Origin: Callaeas wilsoni
Lineage: Eukaryota; Chordata; Aves; Passeriformes; Callaeidae
Assembly: GCA_013398955.1 (NCBI GenBank)
Contig: VWPU01004888.1
Coordinates: 186,001 to 250,000 of the forward strand
Direction: 5' to 3'
Length of the DNA: 64,000 bases
The translations under genes and the position numbers were made by a program. Positions 1 to 13,556 of the stretch are shown piece by piece (the first letter of the stretch is position 1; every line of letters starts with the position of its first letter). Below the pieces are notes generated by a model that did no database searches, was not told the origin of the DNA, and saw only the letters and a program-made list of their open reading frames with translations.

Positions 1-3000
1 CTGACACTTCCCAGGTATATAAAGGGGGTTTTGCCTTGATGGAGGTGAAGATCAGGAGGAAGCAAACAAAAATGTTGACAATTTCCCTGCTGCACTTCAA
101 TATTTGTAGGTTTTCTGATGTGAATTGAGACACATCATCACACAGAAATCTTGTACTAGGCTGACCAATATCTTTCTCAGCTAGGATTCAATTCACAATC
201 TGCAAGACAATTTTTATGCATCTATTTACTGAACTCAGAGCCTGCAAAGGCATGTGTGTCTGTGGGAAACCTATTAAATATGTATTGGAATTATCCACTT
301 GATGCAAACCCAATGAATTTCTTTATATTTTAGTGTCTCTTTCAAGCATATTTCTGTCACCAACACAAACATTCTAGATAATGGAATCTTAATATGGAGA
401 CTGCAGTAAAATGTCAACAAAATTTGTGAATTATTTAATACGGACCAGACGGTCACGGAGTGTTTCTGTGGCATAAAGGGCTCGCGAGTTTGCTGCACAC
501 TGGGAACATCGTTGGAGTCAGACTTGTATCCCTGCTCTGAAATCCAAAGAAAAAAATAAAAACAGTGGGTGTGATCTTCTGCAGTTATGTTCTGCCCCTT
601 AAAAAGCCCTTTTTTTAGAATTTTTTTTTAAGTATCAGGGTTTGTTTCATAGTTATACAGATCTTAGCTGACTTTGGAAGGTTAAGATTGAAATGAGGGT
701 TTGGGGACACTGCAATACTAGGTGTGAAGTTAGCAGCTGACACTGTGGGTTGATGAAAACCTAATTCTAAGTGTGTCAGCCTTCTAAGTGATCCATATCA
801 GGTTATCAGTCATGGCTTGACAGTGCTTTGATTACATATTCAGCACCTTCAACAACTGTAAACTGAGCTTTGCTATGTGCAGCTGAAGATTTTAGTAGTG
901 ACTTGCAAAGGCTTCTCTGCCCCTGGAGAGCAGTGGGTACTCTTCTCATCCAATGACACTTATCGTGGGTGCACACTGGGATTAGACAGGTGTAATGATA
1001 TTGATATAAAATTGTGCTGTTAACAGGGAAAGTTGGACCAGAAAGGAGTGTAAAGCAAACTGTTCACATCTAGGAAAGGAGGAGACTAAATCACTACTCT
1101 TATATTTCGTGCATGTGTTTCAAGTTAATCTTTTCCTCCAGCTGTTGGCAGAGGGAAATCCAGCGCTTTTCCAGCTCTCTTTGGGGAGAATGGGGGTGAT
1201 GCATCATGTGAAAATGGTGATAAAGTAGCAGATCAAAGTGGTGGGAGGTATCCTTGGGAATTTAGCCCTTCCCATTCTGTGTTCAGTCACTGATCTGAAC
1301 GAACATTCCTGCACCTGTAGCTTCAGTGGGTGGACCAGAATCTTTATTCTTCACTCCAGCAGCTGCTTGTTAGAGAACCTCCAATGACACTGTTTTTGTT
1401 GTGGCTCCATGTCTAAGAGCACAGCAAATCCATTATTCATAATACCTTCCCAAGTTCACAAAGCCATTGAATAGTGCTGCATAACTCCTTAAAGCTGCCA
1501 CCCACTCAAATCCGTTTTATTTGGACAAATAAAGAAACTCTGCACTGAAGAAAACCAATTTGAAAGCACACTGAAATTCATTTTCCTCACTTAAATATTA
1601 AAGTGCTTATATTTATTGCATCTCAGCCTTGTTGTACTGTTTTCAAAAAGAATTTGCTTGTTCAATAGGTCTAAAGAAGTTTCAGTAAATTTAAAATGTG
1701 GAAGAATATAAACTAACATCCGACAAGAGTCACAGTGCTTTTTATGCAGCGAATCTGCGTGCTGCAGATTAAACCCATCCATTAATATTCTGTGTAACTC
1801 CATGCTAATTTACAGTACACCGGACTGTCCCAGGCTGTCGTGGTTCCCTGCACTATTGCAACTGACTTTCTTTTAAAAAAACCGAAAAAAATTGAAAAAA
1901 AACCCAAAAGACTAAAGCTCCTGGTTTGCAATACAATAATAATAAAAGTGGGGCCTCTAACTTTCACTTGTCATTGCATTTTCGAATTTGAGACTGTAGG
2001 TGTTTCTTTCTCTGACCTCTTTGGTAAAGGCATTTCCTTTTCAGTGTCAGAATGCAGTAAGAGAGCTCCTGGTAGGATCCCTGGTGCTGTGGGGGTGGTT
2101 TTGGTGCCCAGTGCATTTGCAGGTGATGCTCAGGGCAGGCAGAGCTGGCAGAACTTCCTTTACGTGGGAGTTACCTGTGCTGCTTACAGGAGTCTTGCTG
2201 CATTTGGGTTGGGATTGAAGACATAAAAGAAATATATTAAAAATAAATTAAAACTTACTAAATTAATGAACAAAAAAAAATTTAAAAGTGGTGAAATTAA
2301 ATTATGATGTGCCAGTACTGCTTTCTCTATCCCACACAGAATTCCATCACTATAAGCTAGACCAGCAAATGGATCCTTAGGTAAAATAATGGTTGACTTT
2401 TGGTTTGTTTTGGGGTTTTTTTGGGGTGCAGGGGGTTTGCTGGATTCAGGTTTGATTATTTTTTTGAGGGCTGAAAGCTGATTTGAGTCAGTTTTGTGGC
2501 AACTGTGTGGAAGTTGTTGAGTTCTCTAGATTTATTCTGCTGGCCTCCTGTATAGTTCTTGTTTCAGTTTTTCCTTTTTGTTGGTTTTTTTTCCAACAGT
2601 GGAATTTTTTTATTTTTTTTTTTAAGAAAAAGCAAGAATTTTGTGCTAGAAAAAGTGCAGACCTGGGTCATCCATCATGCAATTTAATGCAACTCTTGGC
2701 AAACAGAAGCCTGAGAGCCACTTCTTGTTCTCCTCATCAGCTGCTCCCTGATTCTGGTGACAGCACAGAACAAAGTTCTCCCTCTGCAGCTGCTCCAGCC
2801 TAACCCTTCATTTCATAAACACAGAGTTGGATCTTCAAAGAGCCCGAGGGGTTGATTGAAAGTATGTTGGCATGGCCACACGGTCACATGGGAAAATCCC
2901 ATTATTTGGGCACCCAAGAGCTGTAGGAATTTCAGACTCTGCCTTGTCCAGGCAATTTGGAAATCTCATCCTAAATATGTAAATTTATAGAGAATATTAT

Positions 3001-6000
3001 ATGATAGAGCTTTATGGGATGAGCTTAGTAGGCTTTGGCGAGGTATTTTAGGCTTTAGTGTTACAGGAGTGGCATTTTTTAAAAGTGTGCTGTTATCCAC
3101 TGTTACAGACTTAAACTCCTGTAAAAAACCAATTATTTCTTACACTGTCTGTGAGTTTTCAGAAGAAATAGATCAGATCAGCCTATCAGTAAAATGCTAG
3201 GACTCCAAAGAAAATGTGTGTTCCAGCATAACGTAGTATGTTTATCTGGTTTTCTGGTGTAAATATATTTCAAATTTTGTTTTTCATTGTCACATTTGTT
3301 ATTTTCTGCGTTATGTCTCACCAGTCAGTAGTTGTGCACATAATGCCATAATTCTTTATTTATTAACGTGATCGTGTAGAAGAGTGAAAAAAATGATGAC
3401 AAGGAAGAGAATGAAAGAAGTAACAAATTCTTCAGGATGGTTGGAATGCACCTTAAAGGGGATCTGAATGTGGAGTGTAGATGGCTCATCTTCTTCACAA
3501 TATTTTATTTGAACAGCAAAAGCTTAAAACTGTAAAATAACCTGTTTGAATAGTTCTCACATAAGCCTTAATATACAGACACAAAAAATTAAATCACTTG
3601 ACAGTGATCCATCAAAACGTGTGCTGTTGTCTTTAAAAAGCAAGGAGGGATTGAGACATCTGCATTTCCTTCTTCAGGGTTAGCCTTAAAAGGCAGTAGT
3701 TTTAGAGGTAAAGTTTTTCTAATTAAAAAAAGAAGACAAAACCAAGAAGATCATGGCAGCTTCATACGGAGTGTGGAACAGGCCCTGAGCTGTGCTGGTG
3801 TCAGCTGATGTGGTAATTGAGGAGAACCCAGTGTCACTGGGGAGAGGCTTTGCTGATGCAGTGGCAGAATTGCTGAGCAGCAAACACAGTCCTTGTCCTG
3901 CACTGTTTAATGTCTGCTTAAATGGGTTACAGCTGTTTCAGTATTACTGAGCCTGTGCTGATCTGATGAGCTCGTACCCCTGAGCCCAGAGGGGGAGGAG
4001 ATAATTGTTTCATAAAACAAGGCTCTGGTTTTCAATAAATGATTGCTGGTACTCCCATCCTCACCTGTCCAACAAAAAAATCCCCCGAGGAAGCTTGAAT
4101 TACAGAAAGTGCTCAGCAATGGGTAAGAGTCAAAAAAAATCTAAGAATCACCATGTACCTTTCTAAACCTGAGTGCACCTTGCTCCTGGACCGAGGTTTG
4201 GAATTCTGGGATAGGTGGCTCTGCTTTCCGTATGTTGCAAGGGAGACACAGGCATTTCCAAGGAGGAGAAGTTTGTGTTCTAGTTTCTGACTGAGGGACT
4301 GAAACAGCATTTTATTCCCTAAGTGTGAAATACAAGAACTGACCCTGGAGGCGAACCACTCCAGATCCTGTCACTCTTAGTGCTGGGAGCACCGGGCTGC
4401 ACAAAGCTTTTCCTTTGGCTGATGGAATTTATTTTCTGCATGCAGACAGACTTGATGGAAAAGTTAGAAGCCATAGCCACAAATGGATGGTTTGATACGT
4501 GGATGTTGATCTTCCTGAGGCAGAGGAAAGAACAAAACCTGGATTTTGAAATACAGAATGTAGGGTGTGTGCTCCTGCATCGTGCTCAGAGTTGGTACTG
4601 ACGTGGGACCAAATCAGTAACTGGTGTGTTCTGGGAATGCCCAGGACATTCCCATTAGAATAGTGCTAACAAATGTATCATTTCTGACTGACAGCTGGGG
4701 TGAGAATTTCTAATTTAGTCAGTATTACTTTGGATCATTCCCTGGCATTGCTCTGTTACACACATTTACAAGCAAGACCTTGGAATCGACTGGGTCTGTT
4801 TTGACTAAGCTGGTGGAAAAGGCACTTAAGATCTACATTTTGGATGTAAAATCCTTCATCATCTTCTGTCCCATGACTTTCAAAGTAATTTTTGTTGACC
4901 TATCTCTAACCTTGGGGAAGTACAGTCCTTGTCAAATGAAACATAATCCAAATTTGAAACATATAAAAATGTACCTCACTTCTGAAAAATTTGGATTGTA
5001 AGTAATAGGCTTCTGGTCGAACTAAAGTCGCTGAAATAAGTTAACAAAACTGATTTGGAGCCCAATTTCAGTGGAAAGCGAGCTGTTGCAACAGCTGTTG
5101 CCGTGAGCTGAAACATCCTGTGCTGCCAACAATCAGGGGTTGAGCAGTGAGGTTTTAAAGATACCTTGATGAGCTACAGCCAAGCCTTCCTAGTAAAAGG
5201 GACTGAAGAATATATTACAATCTTACAAAAAGACCATAAGCCATTCTTAAGTAGAGATGTTATGTCTTGCTGTTTTATCTTCCCTTTTAAAAAAATTAAA
5301 GCTTCACACCAAAACCCCTTCATCTGGAATCAGAGAATAATACAAATAATAATACTTCTCATAGAACACTTCATTTGTTCAAAGAAATGTAAGACATTAA
5401 GAGGCTAAATCTTCAGTGTAATAATAAGCAGATTCATTATTCATGTTTCAAGCCAATAAAAAAGGGAGATAGATTATTGGCAAAGTTTTCACGCCTTCTA
5501 ATGAAAGCCTAAGTAGAACATTATTAATTCAGTAACTTGGGCTTTTCACTCATAAAAACATATAAAGCTGTTGTCAATCATATTTAGTATTCTCAGTGTT
5601 TATCAAAATAGATCCTGAGTTTGAGTAGTATTGGAATCAATCAAGCACCAAAAGTTAATTGATTATATTTTTTTTTGTTTGTTTGTGCCAGAGAGTTCTG
5701 AGCAACTGTGGCACCAGGGAGAGTCTTTGTTCTCTAAAGCCCACCACTATCTATGTGCACTTGATACAGAAATGTGGTAAAAAATAAGGTTCTTATTATT
5801 TCCCAGGCTGGCATCAGGCAGCCAAGCCTGCGTCCAACACCACAGGGACCAGTGGTGGCCTCAAAACTTTGTGGCTTTTTGTCTAAGAGTAGTTTTTAAC
5901 TCAGTGATGCATCTTCGTGCACTGATCAGTGTCTGCCTGGTAGTGGGAGTTTCCACAGGCTCAATAAACGCACAGCTTCTACTTAAATACACACAGTAGA

Positions 6001-9000
6001 GCTCTGCCAGAAAAATAAATACAGTGTTACAATTGGCTACTTCTCCAGTAATACATATTGTGTTACATAAATTACCAGGAATTGAGGCAAATAAGCACTT
6101 TAATCCCAAAGGTAAGGCATGAAGTTTTGCAACCTCTTTCTCCTGCATTCACAGCACTCTCTTTGAAGGACTGTGATTATTTGGCTGTTATCTAGTTTCA
6201 CTGCAGAATAGAAATCTGACTGGAGCATTGCTTTCCGCTGGTTAATTATAAATTTATTAGGGGAATTTTGCCAAATGTCCCTCACCATTAGACCTCACTG
6301 AATCTGAAGTTCAAGCTATCAGACTTCATTTAATGTAATGCATTCCCCTCTTTTTCTGTTCTGCATGTGCTTTTTTGTATTTTTTTGTTCTCAGGTACAT
6401 TCAATTTTCCCTTTCTGTGTATTGTTTGCCAAAGATGCCCTTTCAAGTTATAGAAATGGGACAAAGTAATTTTTAGAACAGCAAAATATGTAAGGAGGCA
6501 AGGTCCCTGGAGATGAAATGAATTTCCAACACAATAAAATAGCTTTCCTGTCCTGTTTGGGTGTTGCTGTTGACAGACTATCTTGTTAACAGCACAGGAA
6601 TGCCTCGGGGGTAGGAGGCTGTGGAGGGAGCACCACGGAATGCGAGGGTGTAGAGTGGGAAGGGAAGGATCAGACAAGCTTGTGGGCACGCTGAGGGACT
6701 TGCTCTTGGCCACCTCCCAGCCGTGGGAAGGCTTTAACCCTCCCGAGGTGCTCTCAAGAGTGAACCCCAAAGTGCACGGGCTGGGCTGGGAGCACTCGGT
6801 GTGCTCACACCTCGTCAAACGAGAGCCCCAGTTAAGGACCGTCATGCTCAGGCACTGCCCTTCAGTCTTAGAGTTTTGCTAAAAGGGAGGCTCGCAGTAA
6901 GTGTGAGATGGATTTGGAGCAGACTGGGGGGTACCTGGAGGTGGAGGTGCATCCTGTGTGAGCACAAAGCCCCGCGTGCTCCTTACACCTGCAGGGCCAG
7001 GAGAGCGGTGGGACTGCAGTTCCCTCTTGCAGCAGGTGGAATCTCTTCAGCTGCCAAATCCTGGTGGCTTTTATTACTGTTTTCAGCAGGAGCTGAAGCA
7101 GGGCTGGTGAGGGTTGAGCCTTTCCAAACTGGGGTTAAAGGAAAGCTGCCGTGCTCAGTTCGGCTCCTGAAAAGGGAGGGGAAAAGAGCCTTGCTCGATC
7201 TCGGAGAGGAAATGTGTGCTCTGAAAAACAAACTGTTGCAGCCTTCCAAAACTTACCAAGCAGGGCAAATGTAACTGTTGACGTTGGCTTATGTCCTGCC
7301 AGTGGAGGGACACAATTTGATCCAATGCAGAACCTCTTTTTTGTGCTTTAACAGTATGACTGTTTTCATGGAGGTCTGAGAAAAGGATGTTACAGGATTT
7401 TACAGCAGACTTACAAACGTGCTGCATCAGATGAGTAATGTTTGTTTATATACCTAGAAAACACTAATAAAACATTTATATAATGTTTGGGGTTCTTTCT
7501 TCCTTGGCTAGGCCTTCCTAGTTGGGAAGCTTTTGCTCTGCTTTTGGCAGGAGGAGGAAGACAAGGACAGAGGAAGGGGAAAAATCACTCCCTTGCACTT
7601 ACCGGTGAAGTCCATCCCCCTTCAGAGATCAGTTTCCTTTTACACGCTCAATTTCCTGTGCACCAGAGCAAGGTGTGAGCTGTCAGGTTCCTGTGGTGAT
7701 AGACCTGGACCTAACCCTGCTCCTCCTGACATCGGTGGCGGAGCTTGTGCCGCTTCCAGCGGGAGCGGGACGTGCTCACGGTGCCTGTGCGCTTCAGCCC
7801 CTCATGCCCCACCTCAAAGCAGCCCCTGATGGGAGTGAGGACAGCAGGGTTTAATACTTAATCCTGCTTCTGCTCAGTGGGAACTTAAAAAGTGCAAAAA
7901 TTAAAATTATCTGACACTAGGATTCACCAGATTGAGAAACTCGTGAGTAGCTCTGCAAACTGACCCTTGCCAGAGAAACCCTGACTCGGAGCTTTGTTAC
8001 ATCAGGGGATTGCTCCTTATTTTGCAGAGCACTCAGACTGCAGAGATTAAAAGATTCCACTAGTGCTAAATATGAAAATAAATTACACAGAGAAGGATTA
8101 AATTTGTATTTTCTTTCTAAATGTTTCTAAATACCAAAGGAGAAATGTTTGCATTGTCACAGAAACTGTGCAGTAACATCTCCTTCAGCACTGCATTTTC
8201 CAAGTGTCAAACACTGGTTTGAAAGAGGGCACAAATGAATGTTCACAATTGGAAGAGAGCTCCATTTTATTGAGCATAAGTAATAATTGAACAAAGTGTT
8301 TCGTATTGACAGCATCATACTGTCATGTATCTTTTCAGAGACAAATGTACTTTCTAGAGTAAGTGTCCTCACATGTCAATGTCTCAGAAAATGTGTTACA
8401 TTTAGTGAAATAATGGGTCAAAAAAAATCACTGTCATAAATGATGGCAGGCACTTTTTACTGAAATACTGGTAGTTTTACATTCTCGACATGAATAATTG
8501 GATGTGTCATATGTGAAGCTACCTAGAAATAAAATAGAGGTCATAAAATGGAAAGACATGATAGGATGCATTTATAACAGCATAAACCAAGCTGGCATTT
8601 TAATGTCTTAAGCCAGCCCATTTGCTATCCTTGGCCATTGATTTTGGCTGGGAAAGTTCTATGCCGAATTTAAACACATTTTGGAGATAGAGCCATATGA
8701 TGAGAAAGTGATAGGATTTGTTTTTTTAAAAAAGCTTCTCCTTTTGACTGTTACAATTACAGCCCAGTAGGAGCACTGGAGGCTGGTTGTGGTGTGTCCT
8801 TATAAATCTTCCTCAGAAATGCTGTGTCCACCTTCACAGCAGGTGACTTTCTGGTGTAACTTACCCTGAAAATTGTGATTGCAGCTCACACAGAAGAACG
8901 TTTCTCAGTAGACATGAGAGTTTAGTTTAGTGTTTGCTCCATGGGATGATTTGAGAGAGCGATTTTTGGGAAAGATAGTACAGTTTGGGAGTGCCTGTGC

Positions 9001-12000
9001 ATTTAATGAATTCCTCTGATGGCATGGAAAAAGGTGGCTGGGTGAGGCACTGACTCCAAAGAACAAGCTCAAAATCTCATTAATTTCGATTGGCTGTATA
9101 GGTAGTTTTAATTACCATGCTTGAACTGAGATTCAGTATGGCACAGAAATAAAATAATTAACTACCTAAGTACTCACTGAAATGGTATCACCCTGCACTC
9201 CCTCAATTTTTCCATCTAGAGCTGAACATAGAAACCACATGCTAAAAAAAAAATATGCCAAGAGAGGGGGAAAAAAAATCCCAATTCCTTAGGATTGCCA
9301 GCATGCATGTGTGGGGTGTTTTTTTGAAACACTTGAGTAGCAGAAGAATTGGCCACCTGTTGTCTGCCTCACGGCTGTGGTTTGCTGCATGTCTGGAAGT
9401 CAGAGCAGGCTGGGCACTGCTCTGTTCTTCCCAAGTTTTACTGGGAAAGTATGCAGGGCAAGAGGAATCTACCTGCTACCTGTATTTCCTTTCAATTACT
9501 GCACAGTCGATGGAGTATCTGACTGGTGCATTTTTTGGCTGCTGTTTTACATTTGTGCGGAGCCTGGGAATATTCACTGAAGTCTTATGTAAGTGGAAAT
9601 GTTTCATATCTTCTGTTTTCAATGCAGTTTTACTGAAAGCCCTTTGGAATTTGAATGAACCATTCCAGAATGTGCTTTTCAAAAGAGAAGTCTCCAAAAC
9701 TAAAATCTTCCCAGTCTGCTGTGCTAATGATATCAATATTGGTATGGTTAATTGAAGCCAACGTTCCTGGCATAGGTGTGCTTCTGGATAAGTAGCTGTC
9801 CATGTTTGTTTGACACTCTTAGGAAACATCCAAACCTGGTGAGGTAGAATGAAGGCTGATTTTTTGATGGATATCATTACCTCACCTGGATTTAAGGGAG
9901 AGGAATTGACTGCAGAGAAAAAGAGAACATAGAGAATAATTATTCCTGTACTAACACAGGGAAAGGATGAGGATTGGACTGGCATTGGAGTGAGGTTCAG
10001 CATGCAGTCTGCAAAATACTGAGCTACTGAGCAGCATTTCTCCCGTGGCATCATTTATTGAGAACCTCTTGATGCATCAAGAGTTGTGCAAGTGCCTAAC
10101 CTGCTGTTCGTACATGATCCTCTCTGTCTTCTGAACAAGGATATTCGGAGGTTGTGAGGCTTAAATCCATGAGGCTCTGTGTTCACAATGAGAAAAACCC
10201 TCAGATGGTGAATGTAGCTACAGATTTATTCTAATGTAGATAAACTTGTACCTTTGGATAGGAACATGAGCTTCCATGAAAAAACAGGGTGATGCTCTAC
10301 CCTTCATATCAACTTCTTTTTTGTGGGGGGAAAAAGAACATCTAGATAAATTGTTACCCTTTCTGACTAGAAGATCGCTGGTACAAGACAATCTTGCTGA
10401 AATTATGTCTCAGCTGGAAGGAAAGATGAGTTTATTTTATATAGCATTGGGAGAAGGTTCTCAGAAATATTCAGTCAGTCAGTTATGAGAGTGGTAAATG
10501 AGATCTCGAGAGCCAGAGCTCATCAGTGTGCAGTGATAGGGAAGTGGGAAGGAGAGAGGCTGCATCAGGGCTGGGTGTTTGTGTTCCTGATGGAAAAGTG
10601 CAAATCATTTCTTTCCCTTCTGCTGCTGTCATGGTCCATCACTTCAGTCCATTTTCACCTTGCTAAGGGATTCTGAATGGGCCTTCCTACTTTGGCACCT
10701 AATTAATCTCTCACAAGCCTGTTCTTGCAGCCTGGCTGCCTGGGATGGTCCAGATCTTGCATCAGTGCCTGACAAACAAAATAGTCTTTTTTTCCTTTAC
10801 CTTCCTTCCTTTTCCTGTGTTCTTTCACCCCAAGCCCAGTCAAGCAGGTTGAAGACGTTGTTCTTCCCCAGCCTTTGAAGAGGGCATAGAAAACACACCC
10901 TGTGACTACAGGAAAATATCCCCTTTCTTCCCGTGCAACCACTCTCACACTGTAGTATGGAAAGCTGGCTCTGTTTTCAAAAATGCTAAGTGCCCACAAA
11001 AAAATGCAGCAGGATTTTCCTTGTCAGAAACTGTTCAGCAACTCCCAGCCTTCACAGTGGAACAGGCAAGCTGGAAATCATTGGGCACCTTTAGAAAATG
11101 GCATAGCTAGGCACAAATAAAAGTGTAAGATCTGAGATGGAAAAGGCATATTTTGTGGTGTAAAACATTGCCATGAGACTGTGAGACAAAAGAATTATTT
11201 TATTGAGGTTATTTTACTGTCATATATCAAGTGATCATGAATATCAGATACCTTGTGCACCGAGTTCTAACAGCCAAACACTTTATGTCTAGTTTAAAAT
11301 GAGTCCTTGTGACAAAATAACACATGTAGGCTATATAACAGATAACGCTGGGTTGTATAATGTATTATCTATAATAGAAAAACATAGATTCTGTAAAATG
11401 ATACCAGTGGAATCTAATATTTCTTTGAAATCTATTTCCTGGATAATATTTCTCCTCAGAAGCTACTTATCTTCCTTGTGCTCTGCCTTTGTGGGGACAG
11501 GCTTGGTGTTAAGCACAGGATATCATTCCAGTGTGGGAAATGGAAAGGCACTAAAACAGATCTGAGGAGTCCCTGTGTTAGATCAGTGCTCAGGGGACTG
11601 TCCATCCAAACCTTGCAACTCTCCTGGCCTGCCGCTCACCTGCAGACACTGATCTCCTGTGCTGGTGATACAGAACCAGCAAGAGCTCTGAAAGTCTTCT
11701 GGGGACATACAGGCAGGGAAAAAAAGGAAGTAAAATCACATCTTTAATTCCCCCCTGCTGACAGCTTCCTTAATAAATATTGTAAGAAATTCCTCTGTTA
11801 AGAACCACCCAGTAATCTAATTTGCAAGCCCCAGTGATATATTCAGCAGCCAGCTCAGGGGAGGTGTGTTTCTACTGTCAGAATCACATGAGCAGGGAAT
11901 AAAATTCTGAGCTCTTGCTGAAAGCTGCAGTAATTTATGATGAGTTGTTGGCTTTTATTTTTTCATACTATTTTTGACTCAGCTGAACAAAGAGTATAGA

Positions 12001-13429
12001 ACTGCTACTGAGTGTACATTGATTAGTTTTTTCCACAGTGCGCTCCCCTACCTTTGTGTTTTCACAGGATATAACAATACAAATACTGCACATTTGAGTT
12101 TTACGTATATCTAAAGAAATCACAGAGTGATACCCTTGTTTAAGAATGAGTGATGGATCCTGGATCATTTCAATCGTCCCCCCTCTTGACATGCTCCTGA
12201 AGGAGTTAAGCCTTTGCCAGTCTGCTGAGTTTAAGTAATCCCAGATTCGTCTGTCGCCTTCTGTGTTGTCTGAATGGGGCATCCTCGGGCTCTTCCTTCT
12301 CCTCAGCTCCAGTTTAAGGATTGTTCTGCTCTGGTGTGTACACAGAAGGCAAAGCAAAACCCAGAAAGCTTTCATGAGATTACAGCTGTACAGCCAAGGT
12401 CAGGCTGTTTGGTGAGAGAACTGATTCTCCACAGCAGTGTCATCGTGGCTCTGTCCAGTTTCCTACAGTGGGAGAAGCTTCCTTGTCTTGAGTTCCATCT
12501 GTATCAGGTCCATCCCCTCAGCTGAGGAGGACCAATGGTGTTGTCTCAGAAATTAACTCATTCAAAGAAAACAGAGCAAAGAGGTGAGAAAGGCAGCCCA
12601 AAAGCTCTAGGGTGTTGCTCCACAGCTGCTCAGCTGGGAGAAGGTGCAGTGGCTCGGTGTGTTCAGCCTTGAAAGAAATTTAGGAACCGCTTCACAGGTA
12701 ATTCCATCTGAGCTGTTAGTTCATGATGAACACCTCAATTTTTGGGGTGCACCTCTGTCCCCTCACCTCTGCTTTAAGAACTTGGAGCTTGCAATGGCCA
12801 CTGGTGTGGTTTGTTCATATCCAGAGACCTCTCCTTCAGGGTAAAGGAGTTTTGGGTGTCCACAGGGACAAGACTTTACCTCGGTGAAGAGCTCCCAGGC
12901 ATCACTTGCTTTCTCCAGGCCTTTGTGCAGACCTTGAGAGGAAAGCTAGGTTACCAGCACTCGCTGGCTTTCTTCAGGGTGCACGTGGGCGCAGTCCAAT
13001 AGATCTCTCAGACCCTTTGAAAAAAAGGAATTTGATACCTGTAAAAAGGAAGTGATGCTGTCTCTATCCTACCTTTTCATCCATGTTCCCTCTTAGTTCT
13101 GCATCAACAAGGTTTTTGGAGGTGCACCCAGTGAACACAAAGTGGTGCTTTCATTGTTGCTCTTTAAGATTCAATCTTTTAAAGCCGACTTCTCATTTCT
13201 TTGTGCCTTCCTGCTCCAGCCTTCATTACTGGGAAGCAAACACCAGTGGGTTGGGTTTTGTCACTGTCTCTGTGGTGCAGTGCACAGGTGAGGAATTGCT
13301 GTCAATGTTCATTTTTCCAGAGAGTAGCTGGGGAGATGCATGAAATGTGTTCTTCATTTACCTGAAGTTGTCTGTTGTTCGTGTTACCCTGAGTGGTGGG
13401 TGCTGCATTCCTGTTTTCTTCTCGTGCAG
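1..13429 (+). other. SPAG16: Intron upstream of SPAG16 exon A (partial)
   Basis: Non-coding, AT-rich sequence with no exon I can support on either strand. It has many poly-T/poly-A runs (for example around 2400-2640) and no clear CR1 or LTR copy. Slightly more GC-rich patches occur at about 6580-7240 and 7680-7830 and give overlapping open frames on both strands with no recognisable protein family. The open frames of 166 and 192 codons near 9.3-10.1 kb overlap on opposite strands and look like chance. A weak resemblance to CR1 near 12.65 kb was not strong enough to annotate. It is assigned to the gene as intron by inference, because exon A begins mid-codon. Confidence 0.7.
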
Positions 13430-13556
13430 TGAGAGGTGCAGGTACACCCTGCGTGGCCACAAGGAGTCAGTCAACAGCATCGAGTTCCTGCCCTTCTCCA
13501 GCACCGCTCTCACCAGCTCTGCTGACAAGACCTTGTCTCTCTGGGATATCAGAATG
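13430..13556 (+). CDS. SPAG16: SPAG16 internal coding exon A (WD40 repeat)
   Basis: Internal exon of the SPAG16/PF20 WD40 protein, a structural part of the central-pair apparatus of motile cilia and sperm flagella. The sequence shows a pyrimidine-rich acceptor ending in CAG at 13427-13429 and a donor gtaagt at 13557. The first base completes a codon split with an upstream exon outside the window; 42 full codons follow, ending in phase 0. The peptide is one WD repeat: CRYTLRGH (Gly-His at residues 9-10), then NSIEFLPFS, then SADKTLSLWD (Trp-Asp at 38-39). From memory of the family this closely matches vertebrate SPAG16 near the C-terminus, where the mammalian form reads SSADKTLSIWD. No internal stop or frameshift is seen. 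A different WD40 protein is possible, but the agreement continues across the next two exons. Only the exon is visible here, not the gene start. Confidence 0.9.

Noticed and set aside
9255..10054. Overlapping 166- and 192-codon open frames on opposite strands
   Set aside because: No recognisable domain, ordinary intronic composition, and both strands open at once. Lengths are compatible with chance in 64 kb.
12601..12700. Text resembling a CR1 internal segment (cggtgtgttcagccttga)
   Set aside because: Only one short word matches and no collinear CR1 sequence continues.
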